Shown here: piece by piece, positions 9,231 through 23,800 of the stretch
How positions within the stretch are numbered: position 1 is the first letter of the stretch
Layout: every line of letters starts with the position of its first letter
NCBI GenBank assembly: GCA_013398295.1
Contig: VZSF01008493.1
Coordinates: 868,882-932,881 of the forward strand
Direction: 5' to 3'
Source of the DNA: Chionis minor
Lineage: Eukaryota > Chordata > Aves > Charadriiformes > Chionididae
DNA length: 64,000 nt
The notes under the pieces: generated by a model
Told to the model about the DNA's origin: nothing
What the model saw: the letters and a program-made list of their open reading frames with translations, nothing else
Database searches by the model: none
Program-made: the position numbers and the translations under genes

Positions 9231-12200
9231 AAGCTTTCTAGCTTTATTTAGTGCAGAAGAGGGCCCAGATGATGCAGCTGCATTTCTACATACATACCTT
9301 GGTGCCCCCGAAGCGCCCTGTTCATTAGCTGCCAGGCCCATGTGTCCCTTTGGGCAATTTGACATTTTCTATAGCAAAATAATTTTTCCTACAGGGCAGT
9401 TCCATGACTTGTAAAATTCCCGTAGTGAATTTACAACAAGGTTGGATTTGTGCCCAGTGGATTATTTTTCAGCTGAGGAACATGTCAGAGCCTTCTTTGC
9501 AGAGGACACTTAGGAAAGTTAACAGACCAGAGTGCCGTTGCGGTCTCCAGGCAGCCAATGGCTGAGAAATGAAGGGAAGGAGGGAACAGCAAACTTCTCC
9601 AGCTGCTCAGACCACACAGAAAGGAGAGTCCCTGCCATAGTGCTACATCGATTCCATTCAGTAAGCATATATTTTTATTATACCAGATACTATATTACAA
9701 ATATACTCTTAGTAGTGAAGATATATTTTAAAAATTACATAAGTGTAAGCTTTTTATAATATAAAATATATAGAATGCCTCATTTCTGTAGCCCTATATT
9801 TTATAAAAATTTAATCTATTGAAGTATTCCTGATTATAGAAGTAGATCTGATCAGTACTAGTGTAATGCTATGCTAATTTCCCAAGATGGGATATTTTCC
9901 CCTTTTACTGTGCTCCTTCATACACTTCTATGTAGTCTTAACTTGATTCCTTTCAGTTTCTCACTTATCAAAAGTTGATATCCAAGTGAGTGAGGTTACA
10001 CGTATGCGGGAATGACGCCCTAGTCTATCCTGTTCATGGCCTTTCCTACAAATACCATTAATTAATTCCTTCCTAGCAATGCCACAGAGCATAACAACTC
10101 CAGTCATGTGCGGCGAGTCGCGGGAGTGATGCAATGCTGTGAGAGTAGCCTTATCCTCCAGTTGTCCAGTATTGTCTATTTAGTTTTTATTTAATAAGCA
10201 CTTGACAAAGACATCCGTTGTAGCTGAAATAAGGCACAATGTTTACGCTCTTCCTTCTTGATTCTTCTTGCAATTGCTTTAGCAAATGACGGAATTTAAT
10301 ATCATGAATAATCTGCTTTTTTCGTCGCACCAAAAGAGCGTCTGTCTATTATCAGTCTACCCAGTTAACTTCAGCTGAGGAAAAAGTGGTCAAGGTAATG
10401 GAAAACAGGCATTTGCATTGGGCTAGCACAGTGCCTTTATCCTCTAACGGTGTTGCTGCAAATGTGCTCGTGAGATGGCACGTGCAGCCTGAAAAGTTTT
10501 GAATGTGCCCTTTTCAAAAGAAAACATTATTAGTTGCATGACACTGTGGTCCCTGAAGCTAAGTTAATTTTTGGAGTTAGTGTGGTGAATTTGGCCTCAG
10601 CTATGTTTCCTGTGTCTCCACTAGCAGAAGGTGCTATATGTGGGTGGCACAGGGGCTCCGGTGTCGTAGGGGCTGTAACTGCTTTCTGTTGAATATGACC
10701 TTGGTTCGGCAACATACTTCAAACATTTGGATGTTCCTCGCAGTACATGCTTAAATGCATTGCTGAAATCAGGCTGCTATTAGTGACCCTGCAGTTTTGG
10801 CATCTCCTTACCTGCTCATCAGCGTCAGTTTTCAGGTCCCAGTAATGATGGGGATGCGTTAGGCAGAGAGGGAGATGCTGAAAGCCACACTGGTCCTGAT
10901 TCTGGTCTCAAGGCATAACTACCTTTGATTTTTGGGCTTGCAGGAGTCCAGACCCTACCTGCACGTACCTGATGTTCAGCCCTGGGTTGCTACCTCACTG
11001 CTCCACTTCAAGTCCATTGTAGCTGAGATAGGAGGGTTGGCAAAGTGGCACACAGCAGTTGTATTTTCACATAGGTCTAACTGATAATTGTTTGTGGCAG
11101 AGTCATTGCCTTTGTGAAACTATGTGTTACCCTGTGTTTGTCTGTGATCCCACTGATACCAGCCAGAGGATGGTTTGCATTGGTGCGTAGAAGGCCTCTG
11201 GGTTTGCACGGAGCAGCAGACACGTACATGGCACGTGTGCTCCAGCCAACGGATGACGGAGATCCAGTGACTGTGAGAGAATCGTACTCTGCATGGAAAT
11301 GTCTTTGGGTTTGTTTTTTATGTTTTCCGTGAATGTTACTTTGTAAACTTGCAAAGCCTCCCACCGCTCATAAACAGGGCTTGCAATATTTATGGCAACA
11401 ACTTACTACTACAGCTTTCTAAATAAAACATAGTATGCTATTCTAATCTCATACCATCAGAAATCCTACTGCCGGGACGTGGAAGGTAGTTACTATCCTG
11501 GCTTCTAAGTAACAGTTAGACTATCTCTCAGTGCTATCAGCTGTGCAAATTTCCTCAAAGTTGTGAATGTTTAAATAACGCCTGAATCATTAGTCTGACT
11601 GTTTCATTAGTTAAACACATTAGTCTGCACTTTCATGCCAGCATTTTCTAAAAAAAGCCTTTCTAACATGTATTTTAGGCAACAATCTGTTGAAAAATAG
11701 GAATGTGATTAATGATAATGCAAAAAAAAAATGTAATGTGCCTGTTACTGTTGATGTTTGTTTTCCTGTTACTTTGAATACATTGTGATACAGTGAGTAA
11801 TGACGAGTGAAGCTGTAAACCTGAGGTACAGATAGCCTAAGGTTCAAGCACCGTGGGCAGAACTTTGGCATTGCCTGACTGTGACACAGGTTGAGAACAA
11901 ACATCTTTGTGTCCCTGTGTGACCTCTGATGAGTTGGTAGCAGCAGTGTAACGGTCTTTCCTTCTTCATGGAAGTTCCATGAAAGACCTAAGGAAACATG
12001 CAAGTAATATAACTTATGATAACTAAAGCCATGTCAATGGATCAGCAATGAGTAGCTTCCCAAATGCTATTCTCCAATGGCAATGTGTATTAAATTTTGT
12101 TGAATGATTTTTAAAATGTTGGGTTTAATAATAAAAAGAAAATATCTGTCGGAAGGTGTCCTTTCTTAAGCCAGTATGTATTTTTTTCTTAAGGGACACT

Positions 12201-15200
12201 GTCAGGTTAAAAATGTACAGAGAATTTTTTAAAAGCAAGGCTCTTATAAACACATATCTGACTGCATAGAGGCTGTGAAGCTGCTGAACTGTGCTGTGAG
12301 CATAACATTTATGTGCTAATGATTTATTTGCATCACTGATTCGGGGGGGCTCTTATACTTGGTGCAGTGACATACACCTAAGTGATAGTCTGGCCCTTGC
12401 ATAAATAAGAGTTCAAAAATGTTCTACTTGCGTCACTGATAGTATCTCAGAACAGTAAAAATTGAAAGCTTATAGGCCTGTCTTTTCTCTTCAGCATTTT
12501 TGCTTAAGTATAACCAGGAGAACAGGCAATCCAGTTGAAGAAAAATGCAAGCATTCTTTTATTTTAGAGATAAGAAAAATAAAACCTCACAGTGTCCCTT
12601 TAGCTCTGATTTGTTGTAAACATCCATTCTGACACATGGAGAAATGCAGAAGAAATTTTGCGAGACTATATATATGTGTGTACATATATATATATATATA
12701 TATAAAAAAATTGCTAAACTCTATTCTGTAGAGTATAATATGTCTACCAGCACATCCCAGGAAAAAGAACATTCTCTTGCATACATGCAGAAATGTGAAA
12801 ATAAAGATGTCTGTGTGAAACACGGTGTTGGTCTCAGTGCAGCGCCTGCCCAGGCCGCGTGTCCCAGCTGACCGTTCCCCCCGGCCAGCTCGTGGCTGCG
12901 CAGACAGGGAGCGTGCTGTGTGGGGACAGCCACCTCTGCCACCGAGGCACCAGCCTGCTTCGAAATTCCCTGTGGAAAATGCCAAACCTGGCTTTTGGCT
13001 GTCCCTGCAAGCAAAAGGTGTTGAAGCTGCCTGTTTGGCGTGTCTCACAAGATCCGAAGTGCACCCAGCTCCTGCTAGGCGAAGTGTTCTCTGGCTCACC
13101 GGCACGTGCGTATGCTCTTTATTCATTTTTCAGTGGTAGGTTTGCTTGAGTGGCTGTACAAAGTCTTAGTTACTTCTGTGAGACATTAGAGACCTCGGAT
13201 TTTATTCTCATCCCACCACCACTGCTGGCTGAGCATCCCATCCTGCTGCCTGTGTGGTCCGGGGCATGGCATCTGCTGGTTTGAGGGGACAGTGGGGAAG
13301 AGGACAGGTACACGCTGGCAATGAGGACGGTCCCCACAGCATCTCTGGGAATGTCCCCTGAGCACAGTAGGGTGAAACGGAGGCACGTGCTGCAACTCGG
13401 TGTGTGAAAATGGTTACTTTTGAATGCAATAATAGCTTTTTCTTAATTTGAGATTAGTTTTGTAATCTTTGCTTATCTTTGCAGGTCCAACAAAGCTCTA
13501 ACGAGAAGAGACCTGGACATGTTGGCGCATGAAGATCTACTTCTCTGCGCAAGTAGATGTTAGCAGGTACCTCCTCTGCTTACGTTTGGGGCCGGAAGAT
13601 GCACCTGAGACAGAGAAACACGGAGAAACCATGCAGCATTCTGGTGAAAGTGAGGTTTGTATCATACTAGAGTGGAACATGACTGGGAGTGCTGTGGGAT
13701 AACAGGTATCTGTTATTCTACAATGTAGATTTAATTTAACAAATTTCTTCAAATCTCAGATTGTCATAGCCTCTAAAGGCAAGTATCTGAGATCAATTCT
13801 GAGAGGTCCAAGCCCAAGTGGAGCTAAGCGATCCCTCTGGGAAGAGGGCAGATTGTTAACTTTCTGCCTTCCATCCTGCATTATCTCCTTTGCTGCAGCC
13901 CCTCTGGTCAGAATTATTTAAACTTATTTGCCTTTGTGATGCAAATTCAAACTGGTGATGGCAGACAAGTATAGAGGATATGAATGAGGCCAGGGGATGA
14001 GGTCACTCAAATCAGCATGATCTTCAGTCATTTAGGCCAAATGAAAGGAATAACTAAGAAAGTCTTTATAAATAAATGTTATTAAAAATAAACAGAAATA
14101 ATCAGACAACTTTAAAGACACAGCTGCTAATTGCCTGTGTGACGCTAATGAAAGGTTAAAGAATAAAATGCAGTTAAAGTAAAAACAAATTGGCAAGGTA
14201 TTGGTAAAAGTGATATTAAATCCTCCATGTATTTAAGTCATTAAGTTAACGTGGGAGGCTATCAACCACTACAGCCAGTCAAGGGTAGATGTGCCTTGAT
14301 GAACCACCCGTGTAGTACGTACAGTGAAATTGGGTGTCAGCTGAACGCCGATATTTGCTCGTCTCTAGCTGACGGCGTTGAGGCCAGCTGAGGTCACGCA
14401 TCCTTATGTGTCCAAGTGACCGTCACCCCCATTTGCACAGCACAGGTAGGCACGTACAGGTTTCCAGCGGCAGTTTCTCTCTCTGAATTCTGTCCCAAAA
14501 GTGTGTGTCTTGCAAGTCAGGAGTTTGCGTTAGGGCGGTTTAGCTGGAGGGGGCCAGGCACTGTCTTCTCCCCACGGGGCTCTCCTGGTCAGATACACCA
14601 ACTGCTCTCTAAGAAGAGTCGGCCACATTTTCAGCCCCTGAAGTAACCCGGCTGTGGGATAGCTCTCAAATACTTTAAAGCAGAAAAAGGTGAGGTTAAG
14701 ATAAATATGTATGTGCATAAAAGGTCTAGATCCTTCACCTGCATTCACCTCTAACAAATCATATCTTTGTATGTGTGTACTACTCTGATTTGAGATTGGG
14801 AAAACAAAGAATAATAATTCAGTGGGACTGAGCAGCCTTCTGTTTGCTCTTAATTATACTGCTGCTTTTTTTGTATTTGCTTGTATCTCATCGTAGCACA
14901 GACCCTGGTGTCAGGTTAGCTAACAGGAGCTATCCCAGTAAGGATCCTTGCCCTTTCAGAATTAACACGTTAGGTGCCCTGCCAGTGGCAATTACCCCTC
15001 GCACGGTCTCTTAGCTAGTAGAATAGATTTGGTTTCTGTAAAAATTACCGGCATCATAATTTACCCCGCTTGCTTAAATAACTTGTGTTTACACAGCCAA
15101 TAAATAGATGTCTGGACTTTGGAAGGATGGGATCTGACGTGGCAGCAAGGGGGCTGTGTGCGGTGGGGTGCGCTGCCTGCTGGGCTGCGGCAGGGAACGC

Positions 15201-17702
15201 TAGATGTCACTGAGATCCCTCCCGGCGAGCCAGCCAGCTCCAGCGTGGATCGTGTTTTATTGTCTGAGGGGCAGGAGATGCCAGGTGTCACACAGTGCTG
15301 GCTTAACCGCTTTCAGGCATAAACATCTTCAACAGCTGGCTTTGAGAACTAGTTAAAGTTACAAGGGCACATAATGCTTTTTTTTAAATGTGGTCATTAA
15401 AGATATGTCTAAAATGCAGGTATATCAAAGAGTAGGGAAGGTGAACTTTGATGAACAGAATCTAGGGGGAAGTAATTGCTTCTAATTCGCAGAAAAGGAA
15501 CTGAAGCAGAATGTTGTGTTCTTTAGGCACATCAGGTGTGTACCATGTTGGAGCTGCCTGTTCTCTTTGACTGGGGAGCTGGCAATAGACCTGCCCCTAC
15601 TGCCTTGCCAGGAAAGGCTGGTTCTTGGCAAACAGGAGACGCGTCCCACTCGCCCTCCAGGAGGTGGAAAATGAATTGAGGATCTCCAGACCCTCAGTGG
15701 ATGTGGTTATTTCCAGCCTGTTTTGTTTAAAATTTTCCTTTTTATCTTGAAAAGTGTGTCTTTCTCTGTTATTGTAGGGACTCCATCACTGTGGGGCTCT
15801 GGCTGGAAACTCCCCCAAGGGGAAGGCACCTCCTGCAGCACAGAGCAAGTTTCCATACTTGATTGTGAAATCCTGGGAACTTATCTGCTGCCCTGTCCCT
15901 GGAGTTGTGTTTGGCCAGCGTGGGCAGCTCTCCATGCTGCGCGCAGAGGCCCGCGGAAGAGCCAAGGTGGTACCAGGGTAATCTGTGCTCTTAATTAAGG
16001 ACAAGGGCTTCTGCAACGGGCTGGCAGTGCTGCTGGTAGTGGGGAGAGGGGAGTGTTTCCTTTAAAAACCTGGGATGCTTTTAAAGTTATTTCTTGTGGG
16101 ATTTGCAACTGCAGCCAGCTCCTATGAAATGGGGAATGGGGACAGGGCTGCAGCACAGCAAAGCGATGTTTTGCTTGTAGGCGTCAGTTCTGACCTGAAG
16201 TCTAGCTGCAGGAGAAAATCAGCCCGATGGTTACTACCCTCACCTAGAGCCAGGAACCCAGATTAAAAAAATGTAAGAATGAGGCTGTTCTGGTGGGCCT
16301 GGACACTCCTCGAGAAACCCTGTGACCACCCTTCCCTACTCCCCAGGCTTGCTTGTGAGCACGTCCCCACTGTCTCCAAAACCAATGCCACATCTCCGGT
16401 TCCTCGGCCACTCACTGAAGGGGGCATGAGAGTGATGAAGCCGCATTGCTGCTGTCCTGGTTTTTTCAGAGTATGTATTTTTACACACACCTTTATGTTT
16501 GTGGGGAAAGCCAAGGAGCGCGTATGCTGATGTTGTAAAGGATGAAGGTGAAGGAACTGTTATTAGTAACATGCAGTGAACTCTTTTGTTAAAATCTCCA
16601 TGAAAAGTTAGTGCTGACCCAGAACTTTCCAGAAGGATAATAAGTTATTGGAAAACGTTGATTTTTTTTTTTTTTTAAAGAAAAAAATCAAAGATTGATT
16701 TTTTTACACTCCCAGGGTTAGATAGACTTTGACATTGTCACAGAAACTCATCCAACCTTTTTGGTTCTAATTACTTTATTGATTTACTTATAAATCAATA
16801 TAAATTGAAAATATATAACAATGCAAGTATACAAGGGGGTAGTTTTCTGTCTGAACACATAGACTAAATTTTAGAGAACTCAGAACATGAAGTACAAGAC
16901 TTATGTTTCCTTTGCACAGCACAAGCTGTTGTGGAAAACCATTTGCAATTATGTTATCAAGCAGTTGTATTTAAGAAAAATAGTATGAATTTTTGGTGGG
17001 TGAGCATTGCACGGACAGGACAGAAGACCTGTCTGTGCTGTAATTGATAATGAGTAAACCTCTCTGGAAAAATCTATGTGTTTCTATGACAAACTGAGCT
17101 GCAAAAATACCTCTAAGTTGTTCTCAATTTTTGTGTAAGATTTTTTAAAATTTATCTTAAAGTAGTTAATTTGCCTTATATTTGTTCTGTTTTGCACTAA
17201 GCCATGATATTGTAATGCTACAATCTTTAAGGATATCTGCTACAAACAAGTTATTGAACTGTTTTCTAGATCATTCTCCTTTTGTATTCAAATGGAACAG
17301 CTGGGCACAAGCAAACAAGAGAATGAAAAGAAGGTAAGAGCTTTCAATCAGAGCAATGTCTTGCAGTGATTTTAGCAATAAATTAAAATCAGCAGAATAT
17401 TTAAGCTTTTAGTTTATGTCTTACTTGTAGCAGTGAATATTTAGTGCATTCCGTAAAGTAACACGTAAGAATACAAAACCAGGAAAATACGGTCTAGATA
17501 TTGACAGCTTCAAAGTACAAAAGCAGAATTTCAGAACTTGAAAATTCACGTTTCTGAGAGCATGTTTAATCCCCATTTGGAACAGAAATCCCATTACGGC
17601 CTGTGTAGAAGGGTGCATTCCAGGGTTTTAACAGTCCTGCCCAGCAGGGCAAAAAAAAAGATTATTGCAGAAATCAGTGTGGCCTTGCAGAGACCTGTAG
17701 GT
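9231..17702. other. Intergenic DNA, 5' part
   Basis: No gene recognised. It is mostly AT-rich unique sequence with an (AT)n microsatellite at 12667-12704, a small GC-richer island at 12.8-13.1 kb with overlapping chance frames on both strands, and a T/A-rich dyad at about 16655-16706. Several AATAAA hexamers (11422, 12130) occur without a transcript to attach them to. Confidence 0.6.
12667..12704. repeat. AT-rich dinucleotide microsatellite
   Basis: Alternating TA interrupted once by TGTGTGTAC, followed by an A7 run. It is a simple repeat, probably length-polymorphic, with no coding content. Confidence 0.95.
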
Positions 17703-17848
17703 AGAATCGTAGAATGTTTTGGGTTAAAAGGGACCTTAAAGATCGTCTAGTCCCACCCCCCTGCCCTGGGCAGGGACACCTCCCAGTAGACCAGGCTTCT
17801 CCAAGCCCCGTCCAACCTGGCCTTGAACACCTCCAGGAATGGGGCATT
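17703..17848 (-). mobile_element. CR1 LINE, truncated 3' end
   Basis: The segment closely follows the reverse complement of an avian CR1 3' end: an AGAATCGTAGAATG start, then GGGACCTTAAAGAT, a CCCACCCCCCTGCC block, GGGCAGGGACACCTCCC and CCTTGAACACCTCCAGGAAT. CR1 elements are mobilised by their own reverse transcriptase and are usually 5'-truncated, as here. The element's 3' terminus is on the left, so it lies on the minus strand. It is the clearest sign that the host is a bird. Confidence 0.92.
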
Positions 17849-20149
17849 ACCTCCAGGTAATTAGCAATACAGTAAAAGCCATGATCAGAAATGTAGTGGA
17901 CAAGGAGAGAAGTACTGTTCCTTTACTGTAGCGTTATCTGGGGTTTGTTACGGTACTTATGACACTTGTTTGACTTTTACGTTGACAGTATCTGAACACC
18001 TTGTCATCTCCTATGTGTCTGTCCAGAGCTCCCAGTGAGGCTGGGAGGTGCTGCCTTACACCCGTGTTTGTAGGAGCTGAGAAAAGCCATATGAGTGCTG
18101 AGATAGTTTTTACAGAGCCAGGAACTAAGCCCGTCTTCCACACACTGGATGAGTCCTTGTGCATTAGCTATTCCTTCCCTCCAAGGACAAGTCCATGGAG
18201 TAAGAAGGTGCCCTGTAGTAGGGATTTGGAGAAAGCTGAAGGCAGTGGGCTAGAGCTCCCTCAGGGAAGGGACCGGGGTGCCGTGTGGTACTGACAGAGT
18301 CTGGGAAGGGATAGACAAAACCCTGCCTGGGTCTGTGTTGGAGACCAGAGAGAGCACAAAAATGTGACAAAGCTGGTCAAACTTGTTCCCCATGCTGGGA
18401 TTTTTCTCCTTTGCCTTTTTTTGCACTGGGCAAAGAGAGGAGCAATAGGTGTTGTTTGGCTGGTCTTCTATCGTTTTGCTCTCGAGGTATTTTTAGTGCA
18501 CTGAGATATGGGCACCTGGGCCCTGGCTGTGCGAGTTTCTTCCTTGTTTTCAACAAGAGGCAGTGCTGCAGCCCTCCCAAACCCTCAGCTTCCCCCCACA
18601 GCACATGGAAGATCAGGAGTTAACTCAGGAGACTGCTGGCCAGCAGATGTTGGGGTATTGACACAGAAACAAGCAAATGGTCCGAGACCTCCATGGGGAA
18701 TAGGCTGTGCCCATCCCATGGCTTGAGGCACCTGTGAGCTCTCCCCCACTCCCTGCCTGGAGCAGGGATCTTATAGTCACCACATGCTCCAGGAAATACC
18801 ACCACACCTGTAAGTAGAGTCTGAAATTCCCAGTAAAATGTTTTTCTCTTAACACCAAAATGTCTTTCATTAAAATAAAGCAACCTTCAAAGGCTCCTTT
18901 ATTTGCACTGCTCATGTTGCATTTACAGAACAGCCGTCTGGTATCTACAGCGGAGGTACCCAATATTCAGGGATATTTTGGGATATTGTTGGGGTTTGAT
19001 AGTCAGTTGAAGGAACAGTGCAGTGCTCTGGTGTCTTTGGTCATGAGTAAGGGCTCTTGGGCAGCTCTGAAAATGTATTTTAGCTTTTTGAGCAATGGAT
19101 GAGGGAGGATCTGAAGTGTGAAAGCAAACCAGAATAAGAAGAAATGGTAAGGCTTTTGCTGGAAAGTTGTAGGGAACTGATTTAACAACATAAGAATCGG
19201 ACCGTAAATCCATTTGGTTTTTTACGAGTTCCTTCATTTCTACGTACTATTATTTTCTTTGTCGCAAATGCACTATACCCTCTGCCTGTTCCCTGAGGAA
19301 GTCCCATATCCTGAAAAGTATCTTCGAGGGGCCTCAGAGAAACTGCAGTGAGCCGAGTTGGCTGGGGAGGAGCCAGGTGAGATGATGTGCTTGTGGAGCA
19401 CAAGGCTGACCCCACTGCAGAGTCCCAGGCAGCAGCTCCTGGACTGCTGTGCAGATGGCTCTAGCGCAGGAGGGTGTTCACAGAGGAGAAAGGATAATTT
19501 TTCTTCTTGTTTCACCCACAAGTAATTCACACTGCATTACTTTTACTTTGCAAAATAGATTTTTTCCTTGAGGCAGAGGCTGTTTGAAGACATTTGGGGA
19601 TCAAATAGTTTGCACTATAGACTCCTGTACTGAGATATTCAAAATGTTTTGCTCCTGCAGAGCAAGAAGTGTCTATGCCTCATACGTTCCCTGGCTGGCA
19701 AACAGAAAACAAAAGGCCGTGGTGTTTGTTCAAGGTTGCTGAGAATGTTAATGAAAAGCAATTAGAAAAAATGTTGTGGTGAGTCCCCATGTATTAATCT
19801 TTATTAGAGTTAAATTTTCCCTTGCAAATGTGACATGCCATCAGGTTTCTGTCTCAAGACTGTGCTTTGTGCAACATTACAAGGAAGAGCGTGCAGCATT
19901 CCCAAAGTAGCTATTAATTTCCCCAAAGTGCTTTTAGCAGACGAGACTTCTAGAGAGCCAGCTAACCTGAGCCAGGGTGGCACCTGAGGCGCTGGCGGGA
20001 GCGGCTGGGGACACCGCTGTCACTCTGTTGTTCGTACCCTGTGATGCAACCCAGCAGCTCTGCACGACAGTTCACTGGGGTTGCCAGGCTGAAACAGAAA
20101 CTGCACAGCGTGTTTTGGGGTGGTGGGGTAGCTTCTCTCATTAGCCATT

Positions 20150-20690
20150 TTTATTTGAGTGGGAACTACTTTAGTGTGGCAACAGAAATAAATTGTCAAT
20201 AATTGCATGAGTGATAATGTCAGTTTTATTCCTCCTCTTAGCAATGTCCCTTCTGGTGTAGTGCATAGGCCCTAAAATCAGCAAATTCCCTCTGATAATT
20301 GTACTGGGACTCTGCCAGGGCACTGGGTACCAATGGTCCTGTGGGGACATACTGGTCAGTAATTTTCTGGATGCCACGTAACTTCTTCAGAGGTGTGTGA
20401 TGATCTGACGTGACCGTAGCTGTAGCAGTAAACAGGCTATAGGGCCTTTAAGGACACCAGACCTTTTCCCTCTATCCGATAGTCATCAGTGTCCTACCAA
20501 AAGTCACCCTCCCCATCTGCTCACAAGTGTTTCAATGATTTTTGGGTAACGGGAATTGTCTTTTTATCTGTGCCAGGGCTGGAGGTGCTTTATACTGTAA
20601 CAAACATAAACTTTGAATAATCACTCGAGCAAAAATGTCAGATTTCTGCTTCCTTTTTGTAATTTCCCTTTTGGTTTGATGTGCGTGTTC
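20150..20690. repeat. Pair of diverged direct repeats
   Basis: Blocks at about 20150-20265 and 20560-20690 align by eye with shared anchors in the same order: a TTTAGTGTGG/TTTATACTGT segment, AACA..ATAAA, AATAAT, an exact ATGTCAG, and TCCCTTCTGGT/TCCCTTTTGGT. Identity looks like roughly two thirds. On the minus strand both translate to similar Lys/Arg-rich peptides. This could be an old local duplication or two copies of an unrecognised ancient repeat. Confidence 0.4.
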
Positions 20691-23600
20691 CCTGGTGGAC
20701 AGGTATGTATGTCCCTGACGCATTTTAAAGATCAAGAATGACCCTGATAAGGAGTGACCTGAAACCTACTTTACCCCTGGTGTGAAAGGAGCATCGATCT
20801 GTCACCGACCCTGAGCACGTGGGAAACCAACACCAGCTCCGTCACACGCAGAAGGGGCAGGAACTCTGCAGGTAGCACGTACTGAACTGTGTTAAGAGCT
20901 TTTCTTTGTCTTTTGAAATGCAAAACTGAAGGTAAGTCTGCAATTATTTCTTTTTATCCCTTTAAAATACTTACATAGTCCTTTGGGAAACCTCCACCAT
21001 ATGAAATTTCTCTCCTTTTCCTTCTTTCCACAGTGCTCAAAATAATCTACTCCAAAGGTAAACATTTTGGTGAATACTTCAATAAAACGAAAGGTGTGTG
21101 TTGTGATACCATTCAAACTCAGTTTTGATGACCTCTTAAGTTCATGCCCTCAAAAGAAAGCCCAGCAATGTTTTTGTTCGGGCTATTTTACATGCCAACA
21201 TAATTCAACGCTGAGTTAATGTTCATCTCAGGCTGCAGTAAATTAGATAAAACAGTATTTCCTCATTCACAGAGTAGCAACAGTTACCCTTTTACTCTGA
21301 CCGCATTGCTCAGTTGTGCTGATAAAGGAAAAAAACATTGCTTAATCCTTTCTAACAATGGTTGAGACTATTTTTAAACATAAAGTATGTTTCTGCACTG
21401 CGTTGCCTATTGCTGAGGCATTTTTAAGACTGTTGTGCCTCAACCTGTTGCAGGTAACAAGAGCTGTCTTTCTGGTGGCAAAACTACCACTACTGTTTTA
21501 TAAGCTAAATATAAAGCTAAACCCACGCGAAACTTAAGGTGATTTTTCCACCTCATTTTGTTTCACCCAAAAGCAGAAAATGCTTGTTTCTGGGCAATTA
21601 ATCTTTGAAAATACTGCAGTGCTCTATGAGTAAGCTTTTCGGAGATGTCTTTTCCAGTGGCGATACGGAACGTGCGCACACCTGGGCCCGACGCAGCTGA
21701 CAAGAGTGTACCTGAATGCCTTTTTGCCCGGGAGCAGTTCCTGTGCCTGCTGTGCTGGAGCTCCGCTCGAGTGCACAGCGTGGGATGGATTCGGCGAGTA
21801 GCGGAGGGCACAAGCTTCAGGTAAGACGTTTACCTGCTGTCTCTCACTCATCTGCTGCCAGCACGCATTGCTGCTTTCGTACCCCATGTGGATAATGTGA
21901 ACCTAATGTCTTCCACTGTCCAGAACTCCTCAGCTCAAAAATAACACAAAGCAAGAATTATTATTCTTGAGTAGCAGAAATAATAATGTAAAGTGTCTTC
22001 CTGTAACCAACGTGCAGCCACTTCAGAAGCAGAACGCTGGAGTATGTCCATACCAGCTCTCCGTGGTTTTTGGGACAAAATGAAAACCCAAAAGACTTTG
22101 AATTGGGTACATTGCTGCAGTGCTTCAGGAGATGCGGGGAGGTGCTGAATGGTCCCTGCTGCATCCTCGCCTCCCGGAGGCTTTCCGGCTGCTCCAGTGG
22201 AGGCGCTACTGTGTCTCAGCAGGGATGAATCGCGCTAGTAAGCGCCATCTCCTTTGGGGAGAAGTATAAAGCATTCATGTAGCAATTTAAAGTGTTCATC
22301 CAAGTATTTTGGCACTTGGGTTTTTTTTCCCTTAAAAATATTTCACACCCAGTCTCCCCCTTGAAAGAAAACAATATAGACTAAGGTCCTTCAGGGGGAA
22401 AGTTCTTAACTTAAAAAAAAAAAAATTTAATTAAGCTGGCTTTATGGTGTTCAGAACAGTTCCAAAAAACATGGAGTACCAATGGAGGTAACTTTCCTTC
22501 TCATGAACACGAAAACAGAACCTAGTACTTACTGCAGCTTGTCTAATAAGTACATCTTGGTCTGATTTGCTGTCTCAGAGTGTATTTCATCCCCCTAACA
22601 TAAAAATAAGCAATACTCTGCAATAGATCCTAATCTACTGCTAGTTAAAATATCTGCCCAGCTTTTGACAGCAGAAGTCACTTATATGGATGAAATATGT
22701 ATTTAATAAGTTAGGGAGCAGAAAGGAATTACATCATATCAGGTAAGAGTTTTGGCCAAAGATGAAACAACAACTGTGCCTTAATCTGAGATAATAACAA
22801 AGTGTTGTGCACTTGAAACTGAGTGTCCAATTAATTGTCTGTTCCCAAACTCATTCTTTGATCTGACAAGAGGTTACACCGACCTTTTTTTACTTTTAAA
22901 GTGTATTCTTTATTTTAAAGCAAAGTTAGAAAGCTGTATGGGAATCTAGGCATGAACACTGGGTGCTGATGCGTACGTAGATAAAATAATGTTTTCAGGT
23001 TATAACGGGCAGCATCATAATGGAAATAATTAAATGAGGTTTCAGATTGGAAAAAACCATGCCTGGTAGCAGTCCAGGATTTTTGTTCCTACTTGAAATG
23101 GGGTTTTTTGGTTCGAGTATCAGCGGTATTGGCACCTTAGGCCTGTTAAGACAAGACAGTATTGGTGTTAGTGAATTTGTTGTTAGGATTGCTTGTTTCT
23201 TCCAAGAGCAGCTGGCACCTGAAATGTGTTTTACAGCAAATAGCTGCCTGGCCACGAATAATTTACAGCGTTGGGTAAGGTTTTGCAGGGTGCTGGACAC
23301 CAGGCTGCTCTGAGGTTGGCTCACGGCTGTCCAGGCGTATTTGGCAGCTCTTGCAGACACGTCGGCTGAGGAAACCATGCTGCTGGGCAGCCGTCCCACA
23401 GCCTGGTTCCCCTGCGCCCTGTGTCTCCATTCATTGGCAGTTCATAAAGCGTTCACACATTACAAGGGTTATAAATACTGGATAAAGGGTAAAATATCAC
23501 CTATTGCTCCCGTGATGCATAAATTCCGTTCCGGAGTAGGATGCCGTGCTGCTGGGGGCAGTGTCTGCAGGCAGCCTGGACTCACGCAGAGGCTGGATGG

Positions 23601-23730
23601 GACCCCTCAGTTTGCCGGAGAAAAGAACAACAAATCCTGGTGACTGAGTCAAAATAAGAAACGATCAACAGAAAAGTATGTTGCCATGAGTCTTTGTCTT
23701 TCGACGTGCCTAGGAGACAGTGCAAACAGC

Positions 23731-23800
23731 GATTACCTCAGTTTTTCACATGGGTAGCTGAGGCATGGAGCAATGATGGAATTTTCCAGAGTAACACGGA
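23731..23800 (-). mobile_element. Possible MIR SINE core relic
   Basis: The stretch follows the reverse-complement MIR core pattern: GCTGAGGCA, then TGGAG and a run corresponding to the gene-region GACTTGCCCAAGGTCACAC with many substitutions. MIRs are ancient amniote SINEs expected at high divergence. The match is by eye only. Confidence 0.3.

Noticed and set aside
12587..13139. 179-codon minus-strand and 104-codon plus-strand frames
   Set aside because: The minus frame runs through the AT microsatellite and both are Cys/Pro/Arg-rich. No homologue recognised.
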